37,692 nucleotides of DNA from contig NZ_JAIBHJ010000036.1 of NCBI RefSeq assembly GCF_021278025.1, forward strand, positions 1 through 37,692, given 5' to 3'. Source of the stretch: Motilimonas sp. E26. GTDB taxonomy: Bacteria > Pseudomonadota > Gammaproteobacteria > Enterobacterales > CBDFNC01. Shown piece by piece: positions 24,553-35,595 of the stretch. Both the position numbers and the translations under genes were made by a program. Under the pieces are notes generated by a model. That model saw only the letters and a list, made by a program, of their open reading frames with translations, was not told the origin of the DNA and made no database searches. Each line of letters begins with the position of its first letter. Positions within the stretch are counted from its first letter, which is position 1.

Positions 24553-26300
24553 TAGGCGCTTAAGTCGGGCTGGAGCAAGTAAGCGAAATCAAGTTGTTTT
24601 ATTTGCGCGGCAATAGTGGTGATCATTTCACTACTGGCTTTGGCAGGAACAGTTATTTCAATCAAGGTCGCACCTGGCTCAATTAAGGCAGAGGCGTAAT
24701 CTAGTTCAAACTCTTGTTGCTCTTTTGGTTGCATGTAATTAACGCCAAACATAGCCGCAGCATTGGCAAAGTTTAAGCCGTGTGGCAGTTGGTAGCATTC
24801 ACGGGCAGTTTGTTGATCATCGGGTAATGGTAAAAGGTTGAAAATACTGCCGCCATCATTATTGAGCACTATTACAACAAATGGGTTTTTAAGCTGTTTT
24901 AACAGGGCCATAGAGTTGAGGTCATGAAGCAAGGACGTGTCGCCAAGCAGTAAAGTGACGGGGCGATGATCTAATATTTTGCTAACCCCTATGGCACAGG
25001 CAAGTAAGCCATCAATGCCACTGGCTCCGCGATTAGTGAATATTTGTTGCTGTTTTGAATTTGCCTCGGCAAACATATCCATTAGCCGTACTGGTAAACT
25101 ATTACCAATAAATAAAGCACTGTTGTCTGGAACTAAACGTGATAAGCCGTGCGCGACCGAAAACTCTGATAATTCATGTGACTGAGCAGCGATAAGCTGA
25201 CTGATTTCAGCATCCGCTTGGTAAAGGTGCTCCGCCCAAGGGTGATGTTGTGCAACGGGATGGGCTGTGAGCCAAGTAACGGGGTCGATGTGAAAGTAGC
25301 TACCCATGCCATGGCTTGGGTCCATCAAGTCTGCCTGGCTTTGCACGCCAATAAATTGAGCCGAACTAGCTTGTAAAAACTGCTGTAAGCGTTTTGATAC
25401 CAATCGGCAGCCAAATTGAATGATAAGTTCAACTTGGTTGAGGGCGGCGTAAAAATCAGGGTGATGCAGTAGCTGATCATAGTAATGTAACGACCAAGGG
25501 TGCCCTTTGCCACTGGATTGAATGTCCATTAACAATGGCCAACCTAAGGCCTGAGCAAAGCTGGCTATTTCATAAGCTTGTTCAGTATTGGCTAATTGAC
25601 CCGCAATAATTAGCCCTTTTTTAGTCTGTAATTCAGGCCAATTATCAATTGGTAGTAACTTGCTTGGCGGAACGGATTTATTAATGTACGGCGATTCACT
25701 GCGTAACCAAGGGTTAATAGACGCTAAGTAATGACGTAGGTCTTGGCTTTTTTCTTTCGGGTAAAACGGCTCACGGAAAGGGCAGTTAATGTGAATGGGT
25801 CCTGCTTGTTGCTGTTGCAAATATAAGGCTTGGCCAATTTGTGCTAGTAAATAGTTAGCGTTAATTTCAGTGCCAGCTGGTGCTAAATTAACCGATGTCA
25901 CCACATGAGAAGCAAATATGCCCACTTGATCGATAGCTTGGTTAGCACTGCATTGCAATAGTTCGGTGGGGCGATCTGCGGATAAAATTATTAATGGCAC
26001 GCCAGTGAGCTTGGCCTCAATGACGGCCGGATATAAGTTAGCCACCGCTGTGCCTGATGTGGTGATGATCGCCACTGGCGCCTGCTGCGCCTTGGCTGCA
26101 CCGAGCGCGCAATAACCTAAACCGCGCTCATCAAAGTGGCTGTGTAAGGTAATGCCGTGATGTTCATGGGCGGCTAAAGTCAGTGGCGTTGAACGAGACC
26201 CCGGCGCCATGAAAATCTGATTGATGCCACCGCGGTACAAACTTTCAATAATTAACTGTGCCCATAAAAGACTAATGTTGCTAGCGGTAGTATGTTTCAT
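24552..26300 (-). CDS. menD: SEPHCHC synthase (thiamin-diphosphate enzyme)
   Basis: Joins isochorismate and 2-oxoglutarate to SEPHCHC using thiamin diphosphate; 582 aa. Motifs: PGSRSTPLTLAA and HFDERGLGYCALGAAKA (N-terminal domain), TTSGTAVANLYPAVIEA, SADRPTELLQCSANQAIDQ, the TPP-binding GASGIDGLLACAIGVS and GDTSLLHDLNSMALLKQL followed by IVLNNDGGSIFNLLP. GAGG lies six bases before the ATG. It follows menF by 28 bp. The ThDP cofactor links it to the thiamin operon elsewhere in the window. Confidence 0.95.
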   Translation of the reverse strand: MKHTTASNISLLWAQLIIESLYRGGINQIFMAPGSRSTPLTLAAHEHHGITLHSHFDERGLGYCALGAAKAQQAPVAIITTSGTAVANLYPAVIEAKLTGVPLIILSADRPTELLQCSANQAIDQVGIFASHVVTSVNLAPAGTEINANYLLAQIGQALYLQQQQAGPIHINCPFREPFYPKEKSQDLRHYLASINPWLRSESPYINKSVPPSKLLPIDNWPELQTKKGLIIAGQLANTEQAYEIASFAQALGWPLLMDIQSSGKGHPWSLHYYDQLLHHPDFYAALNQVELIIQFGCRLVSKRLQQFLQASSAQFIGVQSQADLMDPSHGMGSYFHIDPVTWLTAHPVAQHHPWAEHLYQADAEISQLIAAQSHELSEFSVAHGLSRLVPDNSALFIGNSLPVRLMDMFAEANSKQQQIFTNRGASGIDGLLACAIGVSKILDHRPVTLLLGDTSLLHDLNSMALLKQLKNPFVVIVLNNDGGSIFNLLPLPDDQQTARECYQLPHGLNFANAAAMFGVNYMQPKEQQEFELDYASALIEPGATLIEITVPAKASSEMITTIAAQIKQLDFAYLLQPDLSA

Positions 26301-26328
26301 AGGAGCCTCTTATGGTTAAACAACTGAG

Positions 26329-27609
26329 TTAGTTTAGTTTGAATAGTGACAATGGCGTCGCTATTTTATGCTCTAACTCTTGCCATTCTAGCGCGGGATC
26401 TGAGCCTTTAACTATTCCTGCACCGGCAAATAATGTAATTTGATTATGTTGGATCAAGGCGCTGCGAATAGCTACCGCAAATTGGCTTTGTTGTTGACTT
26501 AAAACACCAATGGCGCCTGCGTACCAGCCTCTAGAATAGGGCTCATTTTGTTTGATAAATGCGAGCGCTGACTTTCTTGGAGTGCCACCCACAGCGGGGG
26601 TTGGGTGCAGCGCATTAAGTAAATCGTGGTCGCTGGCGTCTGGTTTTAAATAGGCGTGAATACGTTGCTTGAGGTGTTGTAGTTGGTTGAGTTTTAATAT
26701 GCTTACTTTATCAAGTCCAATATCTAAACTGACCTTGCTGAGCTGCGCTAAAATATCATCAAGCACTAATTGATTTTCATGCTTTATTTTGTGGTCATGG
26801 AGTAGGGTGTGGCTCAGTTTTTCATCTTCTTCAGAGGAGATGCCTCGTGGCATGGTGCCAGCGAGTGATTCTGTGGTTAGACGTGCCCCGCTACGTAGAT
26901 ACAAACGCTCAGGCGTACAGCCGATAAAGTGTGAATCGGGCGTAAACGAAAACATAAATTGAAAACAGTTAGGATTAACCATTTGCCATTGGTGCAATAG
27001 TGCGTAGTGATCCACGCTGTTTGAGCTGGTTAATTGAGTTCGACGGGACAGCACCACCTTAGCAGTGTGTTGCTGAAATTGCTCATCGGTTACTTGTTCT
27101 ACTAAGTTACGCCAATCCTGCTTATTTGGCGTGTCTTGCCGCTGCAAGATATGGATAGACTGTCTCGTTAATGTTTCAGCTGGGTTAAGTGAGTCCAGTA
27201 ATGCTAGGGTTATGTTTACTTGGCTAGCAAAATCAGATGTGGCCCAATATAGGTTACAAACTAGCTTAGTGACTCTGCCTTGGCGACGAATTTCCAAACG
27301 CGGCAATACAAATCGGCAGTGTGGAAAATCGGGCCAAGTTGCATGGTTTGAAAAGCCCATGCCACCGTAAAGTCTTGCTTTATTGATGTTTTCTGGCAGC
27401 TCGGCTTGATCTGTGTACCAAGCTTTGCCAATCGCCGCGACTTCACCTTGATCGTCTTTATCACTTAAATAAATTTGTGGATAGTGGGTTTGGGCTTTGA
27501 GCCAGCCAAGTAAAGAAACACTAGGTAATGAAAAACTCAAACTAAGGAAAACGCCTTCGGGCTGTTTGAGTTTAAGTAAGGCGTGTTTTAAGGCATTAAA
27601 AGCTGACAT
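26329..27609 (-). CDS. menF: Menaquinone-specific isochorismate synthase
   Basis: Converts chorismate to isochorismate, the first committed step. From ATG 27609 it has 426 aa (E. coli 431) and begins MSAFNALKHALLKLKQ, like other MenF proteins; a start at 27684 would add 25 residues unlike the family. Neither start has a clear ribosome site. Anthranilate synthase-type core motifs: AKVVLSRRTQL, FIGCTPERLYLRSG, TESLAGTMPRG, EDEKLSHTLLHDHKIKHENQLV, HPTPAVGGTPRK and YSRGWYAGAIGV. It is the first gene of menFDHBCE and faces menA across a 195-bp divergent gap. Confidence 0.93.
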   Translation of the reverse strand: MSAFNALKHALLKLKQPEGVFLSLSFSLPSVSLLGWLKAQTHYPQIYLSDKDDQGEVAAIGKAWYTDQAELPENINKARLYGGMGFSNHATWPDFPHCRFVLPRLEIRRQGRVTKLVCNLYWATSDFASQVNITLALLDSLNPAETLTRQSIHILQRQDTPNKQDWRNLVEQVTDEQFQQHTAKVVLSRRTQLTSSNSVDHYALLHQWQMVNPNCFQFMFSFTPDSHFIGCTPERLYLRSGARLTTESLAGTMPRGISSEEDEKLSHTLLHDHKIKHENQLVLDDILAQLSKVSLDIGLDKVSILKLNQLQHLKQRIHAYLKPDASDHDLLNALHPTPAVGGTPRKSALAFIKQNEPYSRGWYAGAIGVLSQQQSQFAVAIRSALIQHNQITLFAGAGIVKGSDPALEWQELEHKIATPLSLFKLN

Positions 27610-27804
27610 CAATATTTCGCAAAGGCTGGTAAAGCAACTTAAGGGGTAAGTCCAAACTACGTCTGTAGCGCCTGAAATCATCATTTCAACGGTGTTTGAA
27701 CATAAAGGCTTGCTAATTTAACTGAAACTTAGAGAAAATGCAGCCTTATCGGTGCTTGGATATAGATGCAAACGCATTCTGAGATTTAATTAGGTATTAG
27801 TATT

Positions 27805-28725
27805 TTGACTCAAAAAAAATCATGGTTTTCTATTTGGTTGCCTGCTATTCGCCCTCGCACGTTGCCTCTCGCCTGCGCTTCGATTGTTCTGGCTGCTGGG
27901 TTAGCATGGCAGCATCAGGTATTTAACCCTTGGATTCTGATTTTGTGTTTGAGCACGGCAATTTTATTGCAAATCATTTCTAATTTGGCGAATGACTACG
28001 GCGATGCCGTTACAGGTGCCGACAACGAGCAGCGTATTGGCCCACAACGCACGATGCAAACCGGTCTTGTAACGCAGCAGCAAATGAAAACCGCGATCGG
28101 TTTAACGACGATACTGGCGGTCGCATCTGGGCTTATTTTATTAAATTATGTGTTTGCGGATCATTGGCAGCAGATGCTGGTTTTTGTTGGGTTGGGCTTA
28201 TTGTCTATTTTGGCCGCGGTGACTTACACCATGGGTAAGCACCCATATGGCTATATGGGGTTAGGCGATCTGTCGGTGTTTATATTTTTTGGTTTATTGG
28301 GGGTGTTAGGTAGCTTTTACTTATATGGCTTAGCCTTGCATGCAGTTTTGATTTTACCTGCGGTAAGTTGTGGTTTGTTAGCGACGGCGGTACTTAATAT
28401 CAACAATACCCGAGATATCGACACCGACAAGCAAGCCGGTAAACACACTTTAGCGCTACGTTTAGGGCGCACACAGGCCTGTCGTTATCAGTGGTGGCTG
28501 TTAGCTGGGGCGGTGAGCAGTACCTTACTTTATCAATGGCAATTACCTTTTAGCAGTTTTAATTATTTATTTTTGTTAGCGCTTTGGCCATTGATGCAAG
28601 CCGCTCGTACTTTGCAACTTTGTCAAGATGGTGAACGTTTAAACGGCGCTTTGAAACAAACCGCACTCGCTAGCTTTGGTTACTGTTGTTTATTAGCTTT
28701 AGGTTGGGTTATGACATCGCCATAG
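27805..28725 (+). CDS. menA: 1,4-Dihydroxy-2-naphthoate polyprenyltransferase
   Basis: Inner-membrane enzyme attaching the polyprenyl tail to DHNA; 306 aa, UbiA family. The first Asp-rich motif is NLANDYGDAVTGADNE (about residues 61-76) and the second NINNTRDIDTDKQAG (about 193-207); eight or nine membrane helices fill the rest. The start is a TTG at 27805: there is an in-frame stop at 27787-27789, no ATG between, and the reading (MTQKKSWFSIWLPAIRPRTLPLA) fits the family N-terminus. It is divergent from the men operon, so production of the DHNA precursor and its prenylation may share control. Confidence 0.95.
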   Translation: MTQKKSWFSIWLPAIRPRTLPLACASIVLAAGLAWQHQVFNPWILILCLSTAILLQIISNLANDYGDAVTGADNEQRIGPQRTMQTGLVTQQQMKTAIGLTTILAVASGLILLNYVFADHWQQMLVFVGLGLLSILAAVTYTMGKHPYGYMGLGDLSVFIFFGLLGVLGSFYLYGLALHAVLILPAVSCGLLATAVLNINNTRDIDTDKQAGKHTLALRLGRTQACRYQWWLLAGAVSSTLLYQWQLPFSSFNYLFLLALWPLMQAARTLQLCQDGERLNGALKQTALASFGYCCLLALGWVMTSP

Positions 28726-28789
28726 GTTTAACCAGATCCGGCACTATGAAGAAAAATAGTCTAATCTTCATTTAGTTAATAGGAACTAG

Positions 28790-30487
28790 ATGGTTGTTAC
28801 TATGTTGGAAAATACGTCGCTACATAATCTTTTAATTGAGCATTACCAAAAAAGTACCGATGGTATTTTACTGTGCGATCATGGCAGTAAAGTGATAGAA
28901 GCCAATCAAGCCTTATGCAATATGTTTGGTTACAGTGCTGAAGAGATCACTGAGTTAACTTTTACCGACTTAATCGATGTTGATGTATCGAATATTCCAG
29001 CTTGCTTTTGCCAAGCTAAAAATCGTGATGCGGCGAACTTTCTTGTGGTACTTGAGCGCTACGTTCATCCTGACTCTGAAAATGTCTTATATATTATTCG
29101 CGATGAGTCTCACTCGGTCGAGGCAACTAAATCTGTTTTTGGTACCGAACAATCAACCAACCGCTTTAAAGAGCTACTTAAGAATTTACACAAGATCTCT
29201 GTTGAACTAAGTAATAGCAATGATATGGATGAACTTTACCGTCGTACCATTGAGCTTTCTCTAGCCAAGCTTGAAATTGAACGTATCGCTTTATTCCTAC
29301 TTGATGAAAAGAAAAATATGGTGGGTACTTTTGGTACTGATGAGTTCGGTCATGTTGTTGATGAACGCGATTATAAAAAGCCTTTAAGCCATTTCTCTAT
29401 TGTGCTTGAAGCCATCACCCGACGTGATTACGTCACTGTGTACCAAGACCAAGATCTTGTTCATTTTGGTAAGAAAGTAGGTAAAGGCTGGCAAGCCATG
29501 GTGACCTTGTGGGATAAAGAAAAACCCATTGGCTTCTTAGCTGCAGATAACCTCATTCACCACCGTGCATTAACGCCTCATATAAGAGAAATATTTGGTT
29601 TGTTAGGTTCGGTGTTAAGCCATGTGATCATTAAAAAACGTGCTGAGTTCAGGCTGAAAAAAATGAATGAAGAGCTTGAATTAATTATAGCTAAACGCAC
29701 TTTAGAATTAGAGCAGAAAATAAAGCAATTAATGGACACGCAAGAGAAGCTAGTGGAAGCTGAAAAAATTGCGTCTTTAGGTAACCTTGTTTCAGGGGTG
29801 GCTCATGAAATTAACACCCCCCTTGGTGTGTCGATTACGGCAGCATCTCTGCTGCGGGAAACAACCCAGCAGCTTTGTGACATGATGGCAACAGGTAGCA
29901 TTAAGAAGTCAGCCTTACAATATGTGGCTGATACTTCTAAAGAAAGCATTGATCTTATTGAGCATAATTTAGACCGAGCAGCCAATTTAGTGAAGAGCTT
30001 TAAGGCGCTAGCTGTGGATCAAACGTCCGACAACTTAGTCATTTTGCATCCCCATAATGTGGTAAAAAATATTTTACTGAGCTATCACCACGAGCTAAAA
30101 AATAAACCTATTACCGTAAAAAATGAGATTTCGTTTGATCTTGCTGTACGTAACTATTCGGGCGCTTTAGTGCAAGTGGTGCTTAATTTATTACTTAACT
30201 CGGTGCAGCATGGCTTTAACGAAGGGCAGGGCGGTGAGATTAACATCACTGCTGAAGCTGCTGAGCAGGGGATTGTTATTCATTATTCTGATACCGGTAA
30301 AGGTGTCGCTGAAAGTGATTTAAAGTTAATCTTTGAGCCCTTTTATACCACGGCAAGGCAAGTTGGAGCTGGGCTCGGTTTAAATCAGGTTTATAATTTG
30401 ATCTCCCAGAAAATGTCTGGGGAGATTAGGGCCAGTTTGCCTGAGCGAGGTGGTTTAAAGTTTGATATCTATTTGCCCAACTTGTAA
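28790..30487 (+). CDS. PAS-GAF sensor histidine kinase (orphan)
   Basis: Cytosolic histidine kinase of 565 aa. Order: PAS (residues ~10-105; KSTDGILLCDHGSKVIEANQ), GAF-like domain (~130-280; LEIERIALFLLDEKK, VGKGWQAMVTLWDKEKPIGF), coiled coil (~285-325), H-box with His339 (LVSGVAHEINTPLG), ATPase with Asn470 (VVLNLLLNSVQHGF), DTGKGV and GAGLGLNQVYNLISQ. All motifs are intact. AGGA lies five bases before the ATG. It is a paralogue of the kinase at 6014-7540, which lacks the PAS. No response regulator is near, so its partner is unknown. Position after menA suggests, without proving, a link to redox or respiration. Confidence 0.88.
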   Translation: MVVTMLENTSLHNLLIEHYQKSTDGILLCDHGSKVIEANQALCNMFGYSAEEITELTFTDLIDVDVSNIPACFCQAKNRDAANFLVVLERYVHPDSENVLYIIRDESHSVEATKSVFGTEQSTNRFKELLKNLHKISVELSNSNDMDELYRRTIELSLAKLEIERIALFLLDEKKNMVGTFGTDEFGHVVDERDYKKPLSHFSIVLEAITRRDYVTVYQDQDLVHFGKKVGKGWQAMVTLWDKEKPIGFLAADNLIHHRALTPHIREIFGLLGSVLSHVIIKKRAEFRLKKMNEELELIIAKRTLELEQKIKQLMDTQEKLVEAEKIASLGNLVSGVAHEINTPLGVSITAASLLRETTQQLCDMMATGSIKKSALQYVADTSKESIDLIEHNLDRAANLVKSFKALAVDQTSDNLVILHPHNVVKNILLSYHHELKNKPITVKNEISFDLAVRNYSGALVQVVLNLLLNSVQHGFNEGQGGEINITAEAAEQGIVIHYSDTGKGVAESDLKLIFEPFYTTARQVGAGLGLNQVYNLISQKMSGEIRASLPERGGLKFDIYLPNL

Positions 30488-30648
30488 CGGCGTTGTTTAG
30501 CCTGCTTTAAAATTTTTTCCTTTTCCTTGTTATCACTATCATGCCAAGCAATTATTTCATCGAGGCTGCGATGGCAACCTAAGCAGATATCTTGCTCATT
30601 AAGACAACAATTACGTACACAGGGGGATTTTATTTCAAAACTATTCAT
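30469..30648 (-). CDS. DUF1289 small cysteine protein
   Basis: A 59-residue protein beginning MNSFEIKSPCVRNCCLNEQD. The spacing CVRNC...CLGCHR is the DUF1289 pattern (cysteines that probably bind metal or an iron-sulfur cluster), followed by a basic helix ending in KQAKQRRYKLGK. The start at 30648 has GAGGA about nine bases upstream, and the longer frame needs a TTG. Its end overlaps the end of the convergent histidine kinase by 19 bp. The role of DUF1289 is not established. Confidence 0.8.
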   Translation of the reverse strand: MNSFEIKSPCVRNCCLNEQDICLGCHRSLDEIIAWHDSDNKEKEKILKQAKQRRYKLGK

Positions 30649-30871
30649 CTGTGACGTCCTCGAAAACTGCTCCAATAAGGTAACTTTAGCTTATTTTATG
30701 TACTCGCTCACCATTGGCGTGTATAGGGCGAGATCCCGAACATCTTTTAATCAATCCGAAAATGCTCTGAACAGAGATATTTGTTCAGTGGATCAGCGCA
30801 TAAAGTCATCCATTATAAACTCAGTATTCTGATCCCCTAATTTAAGGAATAGTTATTTATCTACTTCGCCC

Positions 30872-30900
30872 TTTAGTTTCGTTGATGGGTTGATTATACT
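30872..30900 (+). promoter_or_regulatory. Predicted promoter of the thiamin operon
   Basis: TATACT (30895-30900) is a good -10 with TTTAGT (30872-30877) 17 bp upstream as a weak -35. Transcription would start near 30907, immediately ahead of the riboswitch. Confidence 0.55.
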
Positions 30901-30907
30901 GCGGGTT

Positions 30908-31004
30908 CTTGTCGGAGTGCCAAAGGGAGTTTTTCCTTACGGCTGAGACTGCAATTGCAGGATCCGTGGAACCTGATTGGGTTAAGACCTACGAAGGGAA
31001 CAAG
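30908..31004 (+). promoter_or_regulatory. TPP riboswitch (thi-box)
   Basis: The conserved thi-box is present: GGAGTGCC, GGCTGAGA, CCGTGGAACCTGAT and the closing ACGAAGGGAA. The end helix P1 is CTTGT (30908-30912) with ACAAG (31000-31004). Thiamin diphosphate binding should lower expression of thiC and the genes behind it. The variable arm is short (CTGCAATTGCAG, itself self-complementary). Confidence 0.97.
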
Positions 31005-31046
31005 GCTAAACCTTTAAAAAACAGATCTAATATAGGTTTATACTTC

Positions 31047-31091
31047 CACCTCTCGGCAAGCAATTCATCACACTTAACTGGAATCAAGGTG
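31047..31091 (+). promoter_or_regulatory. Possible Shine-Dalgarno sequestering pair before thiC
   Basis: CACCT (31047-31051) is complementary to AGGTG (31087-31091), the ribosome site of thiC. No intrinsic terminator was found between the riboswitch and the gene. Together this suggests that the riboswitch acts on translation initiation rather than by early termination, but five base pairs are few and folding was not computed. Confidence 0.4.
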
Positions 31092-31092
31092 A

Positions 31093-33030
<1,938 letters not shown>

Positions 33031-33046
33031 TTCTTTGAGTTAAATG

Positions 33047-33086
33047 AAAACCATCTATCGCCGCTTATGCTGTGATGGATGGTTTT
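33047..33086 (+). terminator. Hairpin between thiC and thiDE
   Basis: AAAACCATC (33047-33055) pairs perfectly with GATGGTTTT (33078-33086), followed by AATG. The long loop and missing U-run make it a weak terminator at most; it may lower expression of the downstream genes relative to thiC. Confidence 0.35.
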
Positions 33087-33116
33087 AATGCAGGCTTTTG
33101 CTAGTGGAGATATAGA

Positions 33117-34634
33117 ATGGACAAAATCTCAGATTTTACGCCCATTGTTTGGACAATAGCGGGGAGTGATTCGGGTGGTGGTGCTGGGATCCAAGCGGAT
33201 CTGCATACTATTAATGCCTTAGGTGGTTATGGATGTAGCGTTATCAGCGCTGTTACCGCACAAAACTCTGTAGCGGTACGCTTAGTTGAATCGGTTTCTG
33301 ATGGGATGTTTTTAAGCCAACTTGATTCATTAGCTGAAGATATGCCCGCGGATGTAATAAAAGTAGGGTTGTTGACAACGGTTAGCCAAGTAGAGATTTT
33401 AGCGAAATTTTTAGCTGAGCTAGACGTTAAGCCTTATGTTATTTACGACCCGATCGCTGTTGCTTCCAGTGGTGCGAACATGGCACAGGTAGGCTTACAG
33501 CAAGCTGTGTTGGATACCCTACTGCCTTTCATTGATTTACTGACTCCTAATGCTGATGAACTTGAAATCCTGACTAAAGTGATTATTACTTCTAGTCATG
33601 ATATTCGCCGCAGTGCCCAAGTATTATTGGACAAAGGTTGCGGCAGTATCTTAATTAAGGGCGGCCATCTTGAGTTAGTTGATGACGTGTGCATGGATTT
33701 TTGGACCAATGGCGAGCGTGAAATTGTGCTTGGCACGACACGTATCGATAGTCCTCATAGTCATGGCACGGGCTGCAGTTTATCGTCAGCCATTGCTACT
33801 GTGCTGGCATTAGATTACCCAATTGAAGACGCTTTGGTGTTAGCGAAAGCGTATCTAAACCAAGGTTTAAAAGCCGCTTCGAGTAAAGGCAAAGGACCTG
33901 GTCCGGTGGCACACTTAGGCTGGCCTACCGATCCTAAGCATTTTCCTGATGTGATTTTACCCGGCTCTGAGTTAGGCCGCTTGCTTAATTTACAAGGTGA
34001 GTTAGCGGAAGGCCAAGGGTTTGCCAGTTGTGATACTGACAAGTTAGGTTTGTATCCGGTGGTAGACTCGGTTGAGTGGTGTCAAAAGCTACTTGATATG
34101 GGTATAAAAACACTGCAACTGCGCATTAAAGACAAAACTGATGACGAAGTGGAAGCAGATGTGATCGCGGCCATTGCGTTGGGGAAACAGTACCAAGCGC
34201 GTATGTTCATTAATGATTATTGGCAACTGGCCATCAAGCATGGCGCATACGGCGTACATTTAGGTCAAGAAGACTTAAATGATGCGGTGTTGCCACAAAT
34301 TAGCCGGGCTGGTTTACGCTTGGGTTTAAGTACCCATGGTTATTATGAAATGCTGCGCGCAAAAAAACTCAAGCCAAGTTATATCGCGTTAGGCCATATT
34401 TTTCCGACTCAAACCAAAGACATGCCATCACGGCCGCAAGGTTTAATTCGGTTAGAAAAGTACGCTGCATTAATGAATGATATTCCCACTGTGGCTATTG
34501 GTGGGATTAATCTTGAGCGCGCGCCACTCGTTTGGCAAACCGGTGTTGGTAGTATCGCAGTTGTTACGGCGATTACGCTGGCCGATGATCCCCAAGCGGT
34601 TGTCGATGAGTTTAATGCGGTGATGGAGTCCTAA
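33117..34634 (+). CDS. thiDE: Fused HMP/HMP-P kinase and thiamin-phosphate synthase
   Basis: Bifunctional protein of 505 aa. The N-terminal ThiD domain (residues ~10-270) has [37 protein letters not shown] and [19 protein letters not shown]. After a linker (~270-300), the ThiE domain (~305-505) has [59 protein letters not shown] and AIGGI, covering the pyrophosphate-binding and catalytic parts. GGAG lies seven bases before the ATG. Such fusions occur in several gammaproteobacteria. It makes HMP-PP and then joins it to the thiazole. Confidence 0.95.
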   Translation: MDKISDFTPIVWTIAGSDSGGGAGIQADLHTINALGGYGCSVISAVTAQNSVAVRLVESVSDGMFLSQLDSLAEDMPADVIKVGLLTTVSQVEILAKFLAELDVKPYVIYDPIAVASSGANMAQVGLQQAVLDTLLPFIDLLTPNADELEILTKVIITSSHDIRRSAQVLLDKGCGSILIKGGHLELVDDVCMDFWTNGEREIVLGTTRIDSPHSHGTGCSLSSAIATVLALDYPIEDALVLAKAYLNQGLKAASSKGKGPGPVAHLGWPTDPKHFPDVILPGSELGRLLNLQGELAEGQGFASCDTDKLGLYPVVDSVEWCQKLLDMGIKTLQLRIKDKTDDEVEADVIAAIALGKQYQARMFINDYWQLAIKHGAYGVHLGQEDLNDAVLPQISRAGLRLGLSTHGYYEMLRAKKLKPSYIALGHIFPTQTKDMPSRPQGLIRLEKYAALMNDIPTVAIGGINLERAPLVWQTGVGSIAVVTAITLADDPQAVVDEFNAVMES

Positions 34635-34638
34635 ATTG

Positions 34639-35391
34639 ATGCTCTCGGATGCGGAAACCTTAAGATACAGTCGCCATTTACTGCTCAGTAACGTTGGTGA
34701 AGCGGGTCAGCTGAAATTAAAGCAAGCTAAAGTGTTGATTATGGGGATGGGCGGTTTAGGCGCGCCAGCTTCAATGTATTTAGCTGCAGCTGGCGTGGGT
34801 AACTTAGTGTTGGCAGACTTTGATGAATTGGATGTATCTAATTTACAACGCCAAATTAGTTACGATGCCAGCCAAGTGGGACTGCATAAGGTGGATGCCG
34901 CTAAAGCACGTTTAGCTGGACTGAATTGTGAAGTCCGTATTCGTGGCATTAAAAAGAAAATGGATGCGAAGCAATTAGCGATGGAAGTGGCGATGGCTGA
35001 TTTAGTGCTCGATTGCACCGATAATCTCTCCAGTCGCCATTTAATTAGTCAAGTGTGTTGCCAAGCTAAAAAGCCGCTTATCGTTGGCGCTGGCATTCGC
35101 TTGGAGGGCCAGTTAATGATGTTTGACTTTAGTCAGCCTGATAGCGCGTGTTACCACTGTTTGTTTCCTTCAACGCAAGAGCAGACGCTCAACTGTTCCA
35201 ATTCGGGAGTGCTAGGCCCGATAGTCGGTACCATTGGCTCATTACAAGCCTTGGAAGCCATCAAATACCTAGTGGGATTGCCGAGCGGGATCAACAATCA
35301 GCTAAAGCTGTTCGATGGTCTCACCCTTAACTGGCAAAGTTTTGCTATTTCTCGAGATCCGGCTTGTCCGGTATGCAGTGCCCATGAATGA
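34639..35391 (+). CDS. thiF: ThiS adenylyltransferase
   Basis: Adenylates the C-terminus of ThiS so that sulfur can be added; E1-like, 250 aa. Nucleotide-binding VLIMGMGGLGAPASMYLAAAGVG (~33-55), DFDELDVSNLQRQ, and adenylation residues CTDN. Two zinc-binding pairs are present: CYHC (~173) and CPVC near the end. ATG 34639 follows a TTG three bases earlier that could also be used; GGAG lies 11 bases upstream. It starts 4 bp after thiDE and overlaps thiS by 8 bp. Confidence 0.94.
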   Translation: MLSDAETLRYSRHLLLSNVGEAGQLKLKQAKVLIMGMGGLGAPASMYLAAAGVGNLVLADFDELDVSNLQRQISYDASQVGLHKVDAAKARLAGLNCEVRIRGIKKKMDAKQLAMEVAMADLVLDCTDNLSSRHLISQVCCQAKKPLIVGAGIRLEGQLMMFDFSQPDSACYHCLFPSTQEQTLNCSNSGVLGPIVGTIGSLQALEAIKYLVGLPSGINNQLKLFDGLTLNWQSFAISRDPACPVCSAHE

Positions 35392-35593
35392 AATCACAAT
35401 AACAATTAACGGTCAGCCGCATCAGGTTGCGCCGCAAACCAGTGTTTTGGATCTATTGACGACTTTAGGCCATGCCGAGCAGGGCATGGCGCTGGCCATT
35501 AATCAGGCGATTATTAGTCGTAGCGAGTGGTCTGAACATTTACTACAGCAAGATGACGATATTTCCTTGTTTCAAGCCATCGCAGGAGGCTAA
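35384..35593 (+). CDS. thiS: ThiS sulfur-carrier protein
   Basis: Ubiquitin-like carrier of 69 aa that ends in the Gly-Gly needed for thiocarboxylate formation (AIAGG). Its real start is ATG 35384 ([15 protein letters not shown]), inside the end of thiF; the longer frame in front is antisense-free but not family-like. It is followed by thiG after 2 bp. Confidence 0.93.
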   Translation: MNEITITINGQPHQVAPQTSVLDLLTTLGHAEQGMALAINQAIISRSEWSEHLLQQDDDISLFQAIAGG

Positions 35594-35595
35594 TA

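Noticed and set aside
30527-30832. Plus-strand frame of 101 codons across the DUF1289 gene
   Set aside because: Antisense to a recognised family gene, and no ribosome site or protein similarity seen.
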